The notes: generated by a model not told the origin, from the sequence alone. A stretch of 64,000 nt of DNA from Streptomyces sp. P3 (GCA_016893485.2 JAFEKX020000001.1:1-64000), one strand, 5' to 3'. Numbered from the stretch's first letter, positions 38,660 through 49,302 are shown. Translations and numbers: made by a program.

Positions 38660-40923
38660 GTGCCCACCCGGATAACGGCTGTGGGGAATCTACCCGCGGC
38701 CCTGACCACGTTCGTGGGCAGGCATGGTGACCTCGCCGAAGTGCGCCGCGGGCTGGGAGCGACGCGGCTGCTGACGCTCACCGGTGCGGGCGGGGTGGGC
38801 AAGACACGGCTCGCCCTAGAGGTGGCCACCGCGTCTGCGACGGACTTCGCAGACGGTGTGTGGCTGGTGGATCTGGCGCCCGTGCGGGACCCGGCTCTGG
38901 TGGCGAACGCCACGGCGACCGCGCTGGGCGTGCCGGACCTTGGCGCCAGGCCGATCACCGACCAGCTCGCCGTCTTCCTGGCCCACCGCAGTCCGCTGAT
39001 CGTGCTGGACAACTGCGAGCACCTCATCGACGCCTGCGCCGAGCTCGTACACGCGCTGCTGTCCGCTTCCCCGAGTTGCGCGTTCTGACGACGAGCCGTC
39101 GGGCACTGGGGATCTTCGGCGAGCATGTCTTCGCCGTCCTTCCGCTGGCACCGGACGACGCGGTGGAACTACTGCGCGACCGGACCATCGCCGTGCGCCC
39201 GGAGTTCCGGATCACCGACAGCAACCGCGCCCAGGTCCAGCGGCTGTGCGAGGACCTGGACGCACTGCCACTGGCCATCGAACTGGCCGCGTCCCGGCTG
39301 CGCACCCTCACCATCGACGAGGCGGCGAACCGCCTGGCGGACCGCTTCGGACTGCTCGCGAGCGGCAGCCGGGTCGCCCGGCCGCATCAGCGGACACTGC
39401 GCGGGTTGATCGACTGGAGCTACGAGCTGTGCACCCCCGCCGAGCGGCTGCTGTGGAACCGGCTGTCGGTCTTCGCCGGCGCCTTCGGCCTGGACGCGGC
39501 CGAGGCCGTCTGCGCGGGCGAGGGCATCGGCCCGGACGAGGTGCTCGATCTCCTGGACCGGCTGGTCGTCCAGTCCGTCGTCATGCCCACGGAGCACGAG
39601 GGCATGCCGCGTTACCGGCTGCTGGAGACCATCCGCCAGTACGGGCGGGAGCGGCTCGCCGAGTCCGGCCAGGAGGAACAGTCGCTGCGACGGCACGACG
39701 CTTTCTACCTGGCCCTCGCCGAGCACATCGCCGACAGCTGGTACGGCCCCGGCCAGCACGAGAGCCTGGCCCGGCTGCGTGCCGAACATGCCGATCTGCG
39801 CGCGGCCCTGGAGCGGGGTAGCGACCCGCAGGCCACCCTGGCGCTGACCGCCGCGCTGCGCTTCCACTGGTGCGAGGGCGGATTCCTCGGTGAGGGCGCC
39901 GCTGGCTCGACCGGGCGCTCGCCGCCGCGCCGGATCCCACCCCGGCCCGGGCCAGGGCGCTGTGGGTCGCCGCCCATGTGGCGGTGCTGCAGCGCGACCA
40001 CGCTACGGCGTACCGGTGGCTGGAGGAGGCCGGAGCGCTGGGCGCGCAACTGGACGACCCCGTTCTATGTACCGACGTCCAGAGCCTGCGCGGCACGCTG
40101 GCGTTGTTCAGCGGCCGGCTGGAGGAGGCCGTTTCCTTCCTGGGGACGCGGCGGCCGATCTCATGCAGGCAGGCGAGGACATCGGGGCTGTCTACGCTCT
40201 GGTACAGATGGCCACTGCCCAGTCGCACCTCGGGGATCCACGCGCCACTCAGACCTGCAGGCAGGCGGTCGCCCTCGCCGAGGCGCATGACGAGCGGTTG
40301 GCCCGCGCGCATGCTCAGTGGACGCTCGGCTACGACGCCTGGAGGCGCGGCGACCTGGCGGAGGCCTCGGTCATGATCCGGACCGCGCTGGACAACGAGC
40401 GGGGCTTCAACGACTACGCCAGGGTCGCACTGATGCTGGATGAGCTCGCCTGGGTCACCGCCGCGAGCGGTGACCACAGGGAGGCGGGCGGCTCCTGGGC
40501 GCCGCGCGTGACCTGTGGCTGGGCATCGGCATGACCATCGCGGCGTTCGGCCCGCACATGGTCGAGCAGCACGCCCACTGCGAGGAGGAGATCGTACGGG
40601 CCCTGGGCCGGGCGGCGTACGAGAGCGCCCTCGCGGAGGGCGGCGGCCACCGCGGCCCCGACGAGGCAATCGCCTACGCCCTGCGCACCGCGCCCGAGCC
40701 GGCTGCCGTACCCGTCTCTGCCGCGAGCCCGCTGACGCCCCGGGAGCGGGACGTGGCCGCGCTGGTGGCCGAGGGCATGAGCAACCGGCAGATCGCCTCC
40801 GCTCTTGGACGCTCCCCGCGCACGGTCGACGGCCACGTCGAGAACATCCTGGCCAAGCTCGGCTTCGCCTCCCGTGCCCGCATCGCGTCCTGGTGGGCAG
40901 CGAAACAGGAACCCACGCGGTAG
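38660..40923 (+). CDS. LuxR-type ATPase regulator, four frameshifts
   Basis: GTG 38660 (VPTRITAVGNLPAALTTFVG). The N-terminal AAA/NB-ARC-like ATPase has Walker A GAGGVGKTRLALEVA and Walker B SPLIVLDNCEHL, then RVLTTSRRALGIFGE and the AP_ATPase tail LPLAIELAASRLR. A TPR-like helical region follows (RWLDRALAAAPD, HATAYRWLEEAGALG, RNQ-poor helices to 40490). The C-terminal LuxR HTH is complete (LTPRERDVAALVAEGMSN, SPRTVDGHVENIL). Frame changes occur near 39062, 39895, 40143 and 40490, several in C or G runs. It is probably a single regulator of about 750 residues whose target is unknown. Confidence 0.75.
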
Positions 40924-40941
40924 GGCAACCCCGTAGAAATA

Positions 40942-40966
40942 CCCGGGCCCCAGGGCGGGGCCCGGG
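40942..40966 (+). terminator. Hairpin after the LuxR-type gene
   Basis: A perfect 10-bp repeat (CCCGGGCCCC / GGGGCCCGGG, 5-base loop) starts 19 bases after the stop at 40923. Confidence 0.7.
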
Positions 40967-41261
40967 CACGTAGAAGTACCCATGGCCTCGGGGCATACCC
41001 GCGCCGATCCTTCCGGCATGACACACGACAGAGCGCGCCCTCCTGCGCCGCGGGCCTCGGATCCACGGCGCGGGGACGCGCCCGACCGATGCCAGCCACG
41101 GCTTCCGTACCCCCGTCGCGTACGGCTCTCCGGAAGCTACAGCCGGCCAGGGCCGCCAGCAGTGCGTGAGCGCCCATGCCGGATGAAAGGCACCGTCAAG
41201 ATCGGCAACCGCCGCACGCCGCAATCCAGTCAATGGGTCGCTGAAACAAAGAGGAACTCAG
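40967..41261. other. Stretch between LuxR-type gene and Tat-signal gene
   Basis: I see no gene; it must include the leader of the Tat-signal gene. Confidence 0.3.
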
Positions 41262-41462
41262 GTGACGAACGCGGAGGGGCGCCTTTCCCGTAGATCATTC
41301 CTGTCCGCTGCGACCGCCGTCGCAGCCAGTAGCGCTCTGGCCAGCGGCGTCGTGCTCGCCGGCACCGGTGAGAACTCACCGCAGCTGCAAGACGGGGAGG
41401 CCTACCGCTGGACCGCCCAGAACCTGGCCGGCACCGACGGATGGAACCCGCTCGGCATATGA
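41262..41462 (+). CDS. Tat-signal peptide protein, short or truncated
   Basis: GTG 41262 after GAACTCAGG-type sequence gives 66 residues starting VTNAEGRLSRRSFLSAATAV, a clear twin-arginine signal with a hydrophobic core ending near VLAGTG. The mature part is only about 30 residues before a TGA. A second frame to 41670 ends RIARLYVNRIRPE and may be the displaced remainder. It is either a tiny exported protein or a frameshifted gene. Function unknown. Confidence 0.5.
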   Translation: MTNAEGRLSRRSFLSAATAVAASSALASGVVLAGTGENSPQLQDGEAYRWTAQNLAGTDGWNPLGI

Positions 41463-41779
41463 CCGCAGCCGAGGTGACAGGCCCATTGCCGTCGGCAAAG
41501 TGACCGCCCCCTCGCGGCGGGGTGAACCACCGCGGGGCCGGGACGGCGCCTGGATGGGCGGTGGCCCCGGTGCGGGACGAGGGAGCGAGCCGGTACTGCG
41601 GGTGTCCGTGCCTGGGGACCGCGACACACGGATCGCCCGCTTGTACGTGAACCGCATCCGCCCGGAGTGAAGGCACGGGCCGCCGGGTCAAGAGCGGCAC
41701 GGAGGCGTTCGCGCGGCCCACCGAGTGGGTGGCGGTCGGCGCCGAGGGCTGATGGGCGATTTGGAACCGAAAAGCGCCA
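41463..41779. other. Stretch before the XRE-nSTAND1-WD40 gene
   Basis: Apart from the possible displaced tail of the Tat-signal protein (to about 41670), nothing coding is seen. Confidence 0.3.
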
Positions 41780-41807
41780 TTGCCCCGTAATGACCAAAAG
41801 TTAGCTT
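41780..41807 (+). promoter_or_regulatory. Possible promoter of the XRE-nSTAND1-WD40 gene
   Basis: TTGCCC (41780-41785) and TAGCTT (41802-41807) are separated by 16 bases in the only A+T-richer stretch before the start at 41844. This fits a Streptomyces vegetative promoter, but it is a visual guess. Confidence 0.35.
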
Positions 41808-41843
41808 TGCCTCTGTCTTGTGACGCGGGTGAACGGAGCGGTT

Positions 41844-44800
41844 ATGGGACGTCCTGAGCGGCCCGTGGATCCTCGGGCCGGTGCTGTGCAGCGTTTCGCC
41901 CATGAGTTGCGGGTGCTGCGCGAGGCGGCCGGGAAGCCGACGTACCGGGTGATGGCCGGACGGGCGGGTTTTTCGGTGAGCGTGCTGGCGCAGGCGGCGT
42001 CGGGTGAGCGGCTGCCGTCGCTGGCGGTGGTGCTGGCGTACGCGCAGGCGTGCGGGGCGGACCCGGCCGAGTGGGAGCTGCGGTGGAAGACGGCGGCCGA
42101 CGAAGCAGCGGACGAGGAAGCGGCAGCACGCGCGGAGGAGAAGGCGCAGCAGGCGCCCTACCGGGGCTGGTGCGGTTCGAGCCCGGTGACCACGGGCTGT
42201 TCTTCGGCCGCGACCGGCTTGTGGCGCAGTTGTCGGATCTGGTGCACGAGCACCGGTTCGCGGTGGTGTTCGGTGCGTCCGGCAGCGGGAAGTCCTCCCT
42301 GTTGCGGGCCGGGCTGATACCGCTGCTTCAGCGAACCGGGCGGGAACTGGGTGGCACGGCCGTACTCCGGGTGCTCACGCCGGGGCCACTCCGGCGGCGA
42401 CCCATGGCCGGCTGCTGGCCCCGCAGGAGGGCGAGCCGGACAGCTGGGTCGTCGTCGACCAGTTCGAGGAGATATACACGCTGTGCCGGGACCAGGCCGA
42501 GCGGGCGCGATTCATTGATCTGCTCCTGGCCGCCCGGGAGCCGGGCAGCCGGTTGCGGGTGGTCATCGCGGTACGGGCGGACTTCTACGGACGGTGCGCC
42601 GAACACCGGGGGCTCGTGGACGCACTGCGGGACGCCCAGCTGCTGGTGGGGCCGATGACACCGGCGGAGCTGCGGGAGGCGGTCGTCAAGCCGGCCGCGG
42701 CCGCCGGGCTGCTCGTGGAGCGTGCGCTGACCACCAGGCTCGTCGAAGAGGTCGCCGATCAGCCCGGCGGGCTGCCGATGCTCTCGCACGCCCTGATGGA
42801 GACCTGGCGGCGGCGCCGGGGCCGGACCTTGACGATGGCCGCCTACGAAGCGGCCGGCGGTGTGCACGGCGCGATCGCCGCCACCGCCGAACAGGTCTAC
42901 GGACAGCTGTCGCCCGCCCAAGCCAGCACGGCCCGGCAGATGCTGCTTCGGCTCATCGAACCCGGACAGGGCGCCGCGGACACCCGGCGCCCGGTCAAGC
43001 GCGCCGAACTGGAGGAGTGGGCGGACCCCGAGGTGCCCGCGGTCATCGAGAAACTGGCCGGCGCCCGACTGGTGACCGCGGACGCGGACGGCGTGGAACT
43101 CGCCCACGAGGCCCTGATCAATAGCTGGCCCCGGCTGCGCGGCTGGATGGACGAGGACCGCGAACGGCTGCGCCACCACCGGCGCCTCACCGAGGCCGCC
43201 CGCACCTGGCAGGAACTCGACCGCGACCCCGGAACCCTGTACCGGGGCACCCACCTGGTACGCGCTGAGGCTTTCTTCGGGCGTCCCGGACAGCACGACG
43301 AGCTGACCTCCTCCGAGCGGGCCTTCCTCACTGCCGCGCTCGATGCCCGCGAAGCCGAACGCCGGGCCGCCACCCGGACCACCCGCAGGGCACGTCGCCT
43401 CGTCGCCGCGCTCTCCGCCACCCTGGCTGTGGCGCTGATCGCCGGCCTGGTCGCCTGGCAGCAGCACCAAACCAGCCGGCAGGAAGCAACCGACACGACC
43501 GCCCGCCGGGTCGCCGAGGTCGCCTACGGGATGCGGACGACCGACCCCAGGACCGCCATGCTGCTCAGCGTCGCCGCCTGGCGGATCGCACCTCTCCCCG
43601 AAACCCGTTCGGCTCTGATCGGCTCCGCAGCCCAAACCGAACTGGACGCCTTCACCGACTCCGAGCCCGGCAGCGGAGCCTTGCGCCTGCTCGTCGACTC
43701 CGGCCGTACGCTGCTGAGCTCGGACGGCCGGACGTGGCAGACCTGGGACGTGGCCACGCACCGCCGTATCGCCTCGGGGCTACTGCCGGACGGCCAGGTG
43801 ACGGGGGCCAGTCCGGATGGCCGGGTGCTGGCCGTCGCTGCGGACAGCGGCACGGGCCTGTGGGACGTGTCGGCCGGGAAGTGGACCGGCGGTACCGGGC
43901 ACCGTCTGCCGCCGTCCGACATTCCCAGCTTCGGTTCCAGCAACCGCAGCTACCTGGTGAGCAACCTCGACGGCGATCAGGTGCAGCTGCGTTCCGTCGC
44001 GGACGGCCGGGTGCTGTTCCGGACGGCGGCGGACGACCCGACGAACGTGGCCCTGAGTGCGGACGACCGGCTGGTGGCCGTCTGCCCCACGCCGGTCCGA
44101 TGACGGTCCGGGACATCGTCCGCCACCGCAGCCTCCCCGGCGGCTGGCGGCGTCCCGGAGCGAACCACTGTGACGACGACAACTCGTGGCTCGCGTTCGA
44201 TGACGGCGGCGACCGGCTCGCCGCCGTCTCGTCCGTCGGCGTGCGCGTCTGGGACACCGCTTCCGGACGGCAATTCGCCGATATCGCCGAACCGGAGATC
44301 CAGAACATCGCCTTCAGCCACGACGGGGCATTCCTCGCGGTCTCAGGACACGACGAGATCACGGTATGGCGGCTGTCGGCCCCCGACGCCCCGGCGTTCC
44401 GCCATCCTCTGAACGGACAGCTCCTCCATGGCGGTCTCGCCTGGGATCCCGGTCTGCCGGTCCTGCGCTACCTCGAAGGCAGCACCGTCCACTCCCTCGA
44501 CCTCGGGACGGCCTCACCGCCCCGTGGAGCAGCCACCCCTGGACAACGCGCTGCTCAGCCCGGACGGCGGCACGCTCGCCACCGCCGAGCGGTCCGGGAG
44601 CGGCTACCGTTTCCAGTTGCGGGACACCCGTGACGGGCACCTGCTTCGTACGCTGCCTTCACCCCCGTTGCCCGCCTCCCTCGATCCCGCCGAGCCGGCC
44701 GTGGAGCTGGACACACAGGACACCATGTCGCTGATGGCCTTCAGCCCCGACAGCAGGGCGTTCACCTACAGCGTCTCCGCCCCGGGCCGTGAAGCGTCCC

Positions 44801-45608
44801 CCAGCGGTTTGTCATCTGGGACCTGACCCGCAACCGCGAACGGACCACGCTGGACCTGGCGCACCAGTCATCCACCGCAGCAGTCCTCGCGGTCGTGCTC
44901 GGCCCCGGCGGCCGGACACTGGTGGCCTCCCGGACACGCGACATCGGTCATCGGAGCGGCGAGGTGTGGAACACCGCACGCCGCAGCAGAGCGGCCATGC
45001 TCAACGACCTCGACAGTTTCCACCTGGCCGTCCGCCCCGACGGCCGGTTGCTCGCCGGAGACGTGGACTTCACCGAGCTGCCGTCCGGCCCGGTCACCCG
45101 GCGCACCCTCAGCCAGGGCGAGCAGATCAACGCCCTGGCCTTCAGCCCTGACGGCTCCCGCATGGCGGCGGGTGACATGACCGGCCGCGTAGCCCTGTGG
45201 GACGGAACCCTCCGTCACCGTACGGGTGTCCTGGGGAACCTCTTCCCAGCGGCGCTCGGTGACACCCCGAAGCCGTCAACGCCCTCGCGTTCAGTCCCGA
45301 TGGCAGCACCCTCGCCGTCGCCGGCGACTCCGGCACTCTCCAGCTCTGGGACACCGCCACCCAACAACCCCTCGGGGCAACCTCCCCACCCCCGGCGAGC
45401 CCATTCGCTCCCTAGCCTTCAGCTCCGACGGCACCACCCTCTACGCCACCAGCGACCACACCCCGCTCCAGCGGTACCCCTCACCCCCTCCCACGCCATC
45501 ACCCAGGTCTGCACCCGCACCGGCACCACCCTCACCGCGGCCCAATGGCACCTGTACATCCCCGACGCGCCCTACCACCCCGTCTGCGACACACGCCGCC
45601 CACACTGA
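41844..45608 (+). CDS. XRE HTH-nSTAND1 NTPase-WD40 repeat protein, about eight frameshifts
   Basis: ATG 41844 (MGRPERPVDPRAGAVQRFAH) starts an XRE-type helix-turn-helix (residues 10-70). Then comes an nSTAND1 NTPase: FFGRDRLVAQLSDLV, Walker A FGASGSGKSSLLRAG, Walker B VVVDQFEEIYTL and HEALINSWPRLRGW. One membrane helix follows (LVAALSATLAVALIAGLVAW), then a WD40 propeller with repeats such as LAFSPDGSTLAVAG and LQLWDTATQQP. Frame changes lie near 42165, 42395, 44095, 44515, 44800, 45268, 45375 and 45475. Related architectures are thought to be sensors in signalling or phage defence. Whether it is broken or badly sequenced cannot be decided here. Confidence 0.8.
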
Positions 45609-45857
45609 CCGCCGCTGCACCGCACCGCGTCCGCGAGGGGGTTGGCTGCTGCGGCCGGGCAGGTACCGGCTCCAACTGGTGCCGATGACGAGCCGCGTCG
45701 CGTTCCCCGACGGCTGGCGTTCCCTGACGGTGGAGTGACCTCCGCCCGCCGAGCAATCGTGTCGCCGGGCGGCCCGGGCACACGTATGCCGTTCCAGTCC
45801 CCCGATCCCGCGCGTGACACGACGGGCCGGATTCTACGGAACACGTCGCTGACCTGT

Positions 45858-45892
45858 TTGTTTACGCCCATGAACTGGGTTGCCGGACAACT
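45858..45892 (+). promoter_or_regulatory. Conserved upstream element, copy 1
   Basis: This 35-base stretch (beginning TTGTTTACGCCCATG and ending TTGCCGGACAACT) matches the copy at 49432-49398 at 30 of 35 positions. It lies 90 bases before the start of the aerolysin-like gene. The part GTTGCCGGACAAC is a small inverted repeat (GTTG/CAAC) and may be an operator. Confidence 0.6.
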
Positions 45893-45982
45893 CACGGCCG
45901 CGAAAGATCACTCGCACCCGCATGGATCACCACCTACTCGATCTCACGCACGGTCGGTCTCACCGAGCTAAGGAACTCGAAA

Positions 45983-46849
45983 ATGATCCCCACCCCTGTC
46001 AAGAAGTGGATGCTCACCGTCGCAGCCTGCGGCCTGGCGTTCAGCGGCCTGAGCCTGGCCTCCGCCACGCCCGCGAGCGCGGCCAACGAGACGGACCTCA
46101 ACGGCCACTGGGACAACCTGCTCCCGAACATCTGCCAGGACGGCTCCAACCGGAGCGGCCAGAGCGTCTGGTACTACAACACCGTCACGCACGAGCTCCA
46201 CGACAAGAGCTACCAAGGCAAGTCACCGGTCTTCGACCGGATCGGCGACGCTCGCGCGGCCAAGGTCTACCTGAACCCGGACTGGAAGGAGCTCAAGGGC
46301 CACTGCTACTACCCCCAGTCGTCCTCCTGGACGTACGACGGGGCCGAAACAGCCTGGTCCGAGCCGGCAAGCAACTGCGACAACGGCGGCCCCCTCAACT
46401 ACAACGTCTCCCAGAGCTACACCACCACGACGACCACGACGAAGACGGTGGGCGGCTCTGTCAGTGCCGAGCGCGCCATCGGCAAGCTGTTCGATGTCGG
46501 CCTTGGCGCCGAGTTCGAGTACTCGTGGTCCTACGGGAAGTCCATCGGCTGGTCGCGCACTGTCGGCATGAGCGTCCCGTCCGGCAGGACGGAATGGTTC
46601 GGCGCGAAACCCATCAAGCGCGTGGTGCGGATCAACCCGCACTTCTGGCTGGACAGCTACACGTGGAACACCATCAAGGACGGCAACGGGTACCACAGCT
46701 CCCAGGTGTGGGGTGGCTACGGTTACCGGGCCCTGGTGGACCATGACTACTACTACGACGGCACGGCCAATGTTCTCAACAGCAGCAACCAGCCACAGTT
46801 CCACTTCGCCCTCCACGGGCGCGCCAACAAGTGGAGCGACTGCCACTGA
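45983..46849 (+). CDS. Secreted aerolysin/ETX-MTX2-like pore-forming protein candidate
   Basis: ATG 45983 gives an intact 288-residue protein. Residues 1-33 are a Sec signal peptide ending PASA. An N-terminal domain (residues 35-115) has DLNGHWDNLLPNICQDGSN and KELKGHCYYPQ with cysteines. Then comes a Ser/Thr-rich alternating strand (SYTTTTTTTKTVGGSVSAER), an amphipathic stretch (FEYSWSYGKSIGWSRTVGM) and a SVPSGRTEWFG turn. That order is the hallmark of aerolysin-type beta pore-formers, in which the T/S-rich strand becomes the membrane barrel. The N-terminal domain is shared with the gene at 48787-49302. The fold call is inference from pattern. Confidence 0.7.
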   Translation: MIPTPVKKWMLTVAACGLAFSGLSLASATPASAANETDLNGHWDNLLPNICQDGSNRSGQSVWYYNTVTHELHDKSYQGKSPVFDRIGDARAAKVYLNPDWKELKGHCYYPQSSSWTYDGAETAWSEPASNCDNGGPLNYNVSQSYTTTTTTTKTVGGSVSAERAIGKLFDVGLGAEFEYSWSYGKSIGWSRTVGMSVPSGRTEWFGAKPIKRVVRINPHFWLDSYTWNTIKDGNGYHSSQVWGGYGYRALVDHDYYYDGTANVLNSSNQPQFHFALHGRANKWSDCH

Positions 46850-46871
46850 CACGTGGCGGCACCCTGAGATC

Positions 46872-46908
46872 CGAAGTGCCCGCCGGCCCGACGCCGGCGG
46901 GCACTTCG
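46872..46908 (+). terminator. Hairpin after the aerolysin-like gene
   Basis: A 16-bp repeat (arm GAAGTGCCCGCCGGC and its complement, 5-base loop) begins 23 bases after the stop at 46849. It separates this gene from the next, so the next gene needs its own promoter. Confidence 0.75.
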
Positions 46909-46920
46909 CCGTGCCCCGGA

Positions 46921-46957
46921 TTGTTCTGAGTGATGAAAGAGGCTCGCCGGACAACCT
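46921..46957 (+). promoter_or_regulatory. Conserved upstream element, copy 2 (weaker)
   Basis: TTGTTCTGAG, ATGAA, then GCCGGACAAC reproduces the order and approximate spacing of the elements at 45858 and 49432, with one or two single-base gaps. It lies about 70 bases before the ribosome-inactivating protein start. Confidence 0.45.
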
Positions 46958-47028
46958 TCCGGCCCTGAGGATCGACAGGAATCCGGAATTCCGGATCCCG
47001 TCCCTCTCTCACGTAACGGAGACCTCCC

Positions 47029-48005
47029 ATGGCCTCTCGCCTGTTGCAGCGCGTGGGCACGTCGCTCGCCGTGCCCGCTCTCGTGGTCGGCGCGTTCGCG
47101 CTGGCCGACCCCTCGCATACGCACTCGACGTCCTCGAAGGCGTCCAGCACTCTCAACCTGAGCACCAAGGACACCGAGCTCTCGGCCTCGACCTGGTATC
47201 TCGCCCACTGGGACGTCGACGCCAGCGGGAGGGCTACGCCAACACGATCAGCCACCTGCGGTCCATCATCGACGCGCACGGCGGTCACCGGGTGAACGTC
47301 CAGCGGGGCGGCCGTAACCTCGCCGTCGACGTCACCCCGGGTGCCGACGCGGACCACGCGTACATCGACCTCACGGTGACGACAGCCGGTGCGACCATCC
47401 ACCTGATCATCAGAGTCAGCGACATGTACGTCGTCGGGTGGCACTTCTATTCGCCCCAGGCCGGCAATGTGTACATCCCGCTCAGCCGCGACCACCCCGA
47501 GGACATACCCGCCGCCGTCCTGAGCCCCACGCAGAACGGATTTACGCAGTACGGCGACATGAACGGCCACGAGAACTACAACGACCTCGCCAGATCGGCC
47601 AACACATCGCTGGAGGACCTCAGCCTGAGCCACCAGAACCTACGGCAGGCCGTCTTCGACCTGCATCAGAACCCGTCGCAGCCGCAGGCGAACTACGTGA
47701 GGAACAAGTCGGTCGGCATCCTCCGCCTGATCATGGCCATCTCCGAGGGCACCCGCTTCCGCCCGATCGCCGCCGACCTCGGCCGTCAGCTCAACACCGG
47801 CGGCCAGACCCGCATGGCCCGCTACATCGAGCTGATCCGCAACTGGCGCGACATCAGCCGGGTCTTCACCAACCCTGGCGGCGCCTTGAACTGGGTCCAC
47901 ACGGTCGGCTGGGGCGACATCCGCGACCGCGCGGCCGCTGCCGCCGTCCTGATGGTCGCGCTCGCCGCCCGACCCGTTACTTCCAACATCAAGGACGAAC
48001 TGTGA
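47029..48005 (+). CDS. Secreted ribosome-inactivating protein (rRNA N-glycosidase), one frameshift
   Basis: ATG 47029 after CGGAGA. Residues 1-26 are a signal peptide (RVGTSLAVPALVVGAFALA). The catalytic domain has every ricin A-chain active-site residue: Tyr in SDMYVVGWHF (Tyr80), Tyr in ENYNDLARSA (Tyr123), Glu and Arg in MAISEGTRFRP (Glu177, Arg180) and Trp in IRNWRDIS (Trp211). It should remove the sarcin-ricin-loop adenine of rRNA. The frame breaks near 47228 in a GGG run; restoring one G gives WDVDASGEGYANTISHL, so it is probably intact. No B chain is seen. It lies between terminators and beside a pore-former candidate. Confidence 0.85.
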
Positions 48006-48067
48006 GGCCCACGGCTCACCGCCGTCGCCGCCTCGTCCCTTGACCCGGCGTCGCCCCTCACCTCAGC

Positions 48068-48101
48068 GCCCACCCCGCCCGCTACAGCGGGCGGGGTGGG
48101 C
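48068..48101. terminator. Bidirectional terminator hairpin
   Basis: A perfect 16-bp repeat (arm starting GCCCACCCCGCCCGCT, 2-base gap) lies between the convergent ribosome-inactivating protein gene (ends 48005) and the regulator gene (ends 48121). Confidence 0.85.
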
Positions 48102-48120
48102 TGCGCTCACTGCGAGGTTT

Positions 48121-48859
48121 TCACCGCCGACGTTCATCCGTCCCTGGGCCCTCGATGAGCCCCATGAATGTCGTGCGCCCCCATTGGGCGGTGTAGTCCA
48201 GGGACATCCCGTAAGCCATGAGACGTTCGTTGAGCCGCGCGGTCCTGGCCTGCAGAGCTCGGCGGCTCATCGGCTCCCCGGCTGTGCCAAGCAGTAGGCA
48301 CAGATCATGGCAGCACCAGGGTCGCGAGCCGGAACTGAGGATGTCGAACAGCACCTGCTGGGAGTACTGCCGCGGGCGCAGCGAGCGGTACTGTTGCGGA
48401 TCCGCTGCTGGCCGTTGCGGAGAGTGCCGCATGTCCAGCCATCGCCGTTCCGCGGCGATTCTGCTGGCGAGCTCCCTGACAGGCGTGTCGCGGGCAATGA
48501 CGTTGGCGGCTCCCGCCAACAAAAGCCCCGCGGGCTCCGTGTGGTCAGGTACGAGCACCACCACGGATGAGATGTTGCTGAGTGCGTGCACGCGTTGCTC
48601 GAGTCCCTCGATCCACTGCGGACCGGGCACGTCCAGGACGGTGAGCGGAGTGCCGGCCTGGCGCAGCAGCACACCGTAGGCTTGTGCGGAGCCCCAGGTG
48701 TGGCTCAGGGCGGGCAGCACATGCTGACTGCGCATGGTGCGGAGCAGGGGGCGCCGTCTGCTCGCGCTGAAGCGAGAAAACGACGCTTACGGGGTAGGTG
48801 ACCTCCTCCTCGGCCATCGGGGAGTGGATGTTTCCTCTGCGGAGTTCAGCGATGGGCAT
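48121..48859 (-). CDS. Pseudo-receiver / winged-helix regulator, one frameshift
   Basis: ATG 48859 follows CAGAGG (MPIAELRRGNIHSPMAEEEV). A one-base gain in a C5 run near 48750 shifts to RTMRSQHVLPALSHTW. Residues 40-145 form a receiver-like fold (TPLTVLDVPG, then SVVVLVPDHTEPAGLLLAGA and DTPVRELASRIAAERRW) that lacks the phospho-acceptor Asp triad. The C-terminal half (QQVLFDILSSGSRPWCCHD, then RRALQARTARLNERLMAYG) is probably a DNA-binding winged helix. Its position between the toxin genes makes it a candidate regulator of the shared upstream element. The family is unnamed to me. Confidence 0.6.
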
Positions 48860-49302
48860 GGAAATGCCTCTGACACGGATGTCTTGTCGGAAAGCAGGAA
48901 AGTCATGTGTGGGGCGGCTTTGATTCGGTAGTCATGCACCTGGCACGTCCGCCTGAAGGCGGGACTCCAAAGACGGTAGTAGCAGTGGCCCTTGATCTCC
49001 CGCCAGTTCGGATCCAAGGCCCATCGGCCTCCCCATCCGCCCCCGAGGTACTGCCAGACCGGTGTTTTCTGCACTAATCCGCTACTCCTGTCGAGAAGCT
49101 GCTTCGTGCTGACGTTGTGACACCAGAGGCTCAGGCTGCTCCGGTTGGAGCCATCCCGGCACATCTTCGGGAGTATCCCGTCGTGCACGCCGTTGACGTC
49201 CGTCGACGCGATCGCGGGCGGGGCGGCGTCGGGGTCAGGCCGCTGATCGGCCGACCGAAGGAGGCACCGGTCAGGAGGCACTTTATGGTGGTAGGCACGA
49301 TG
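48787..49302 (-). CDS. Paralogue of the aerolysin-like protein's N-terminal domain, frameshifted
   Basis: GTG 49302 starts VPTTIKCLLTGASFGRPISG, a probable signal peptide. After a one-base shift near 49215 it reads IASTDVNGVHDGILPKMCRD, SNRSSLSLWCHNVSTKQLLD, KTPVWQYLGGGW, then LDPNWREIKGHCYYRLW. This matches, position by position, the N-terminal domain of the protein at 45983-46849 (DLNGHWDNLLPNICQDGSN, KSPV, NPDWKELKGHCYY). The Ser/Thr-rich pore strand is absent. It could be a decoy, immunity or receptor-binding partner, or a truncated toxin. The C-terminus overlaps the regulator start. Confidence 0.6.
   Translation of the reverse strand, partial: HRAYHHKVPPDRCLLRSADQRPDPDAAPPAIASTDVNGVHDGILPKMCRDGSNRSSLSLWCHNVSTKQLLDRSSGLVQKTPVWQYLGGGWGGRWALDPNWREIKGHCYYRLWSPAFRRTCQVHDYRIKAAPHMTFLLSDKTSVSEAFPCPSLNSAEETSTPRWPRRRSPTP

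Noticed and set aside
39581..41233. 550-codon minus-strand frame
   Set aside because: It is antisense to the LuxR-type regulator and low in information.
45642..45971. 110-codon plus-strand frame before the aerolysin-like gene, as a leader gene
   Set aside because: Only its last part resembles the matching region near 49.4 kb; the similarity is at least as strong at DNA level, so I treat it as a regulatory element, with a leader peptide only as an alternative.
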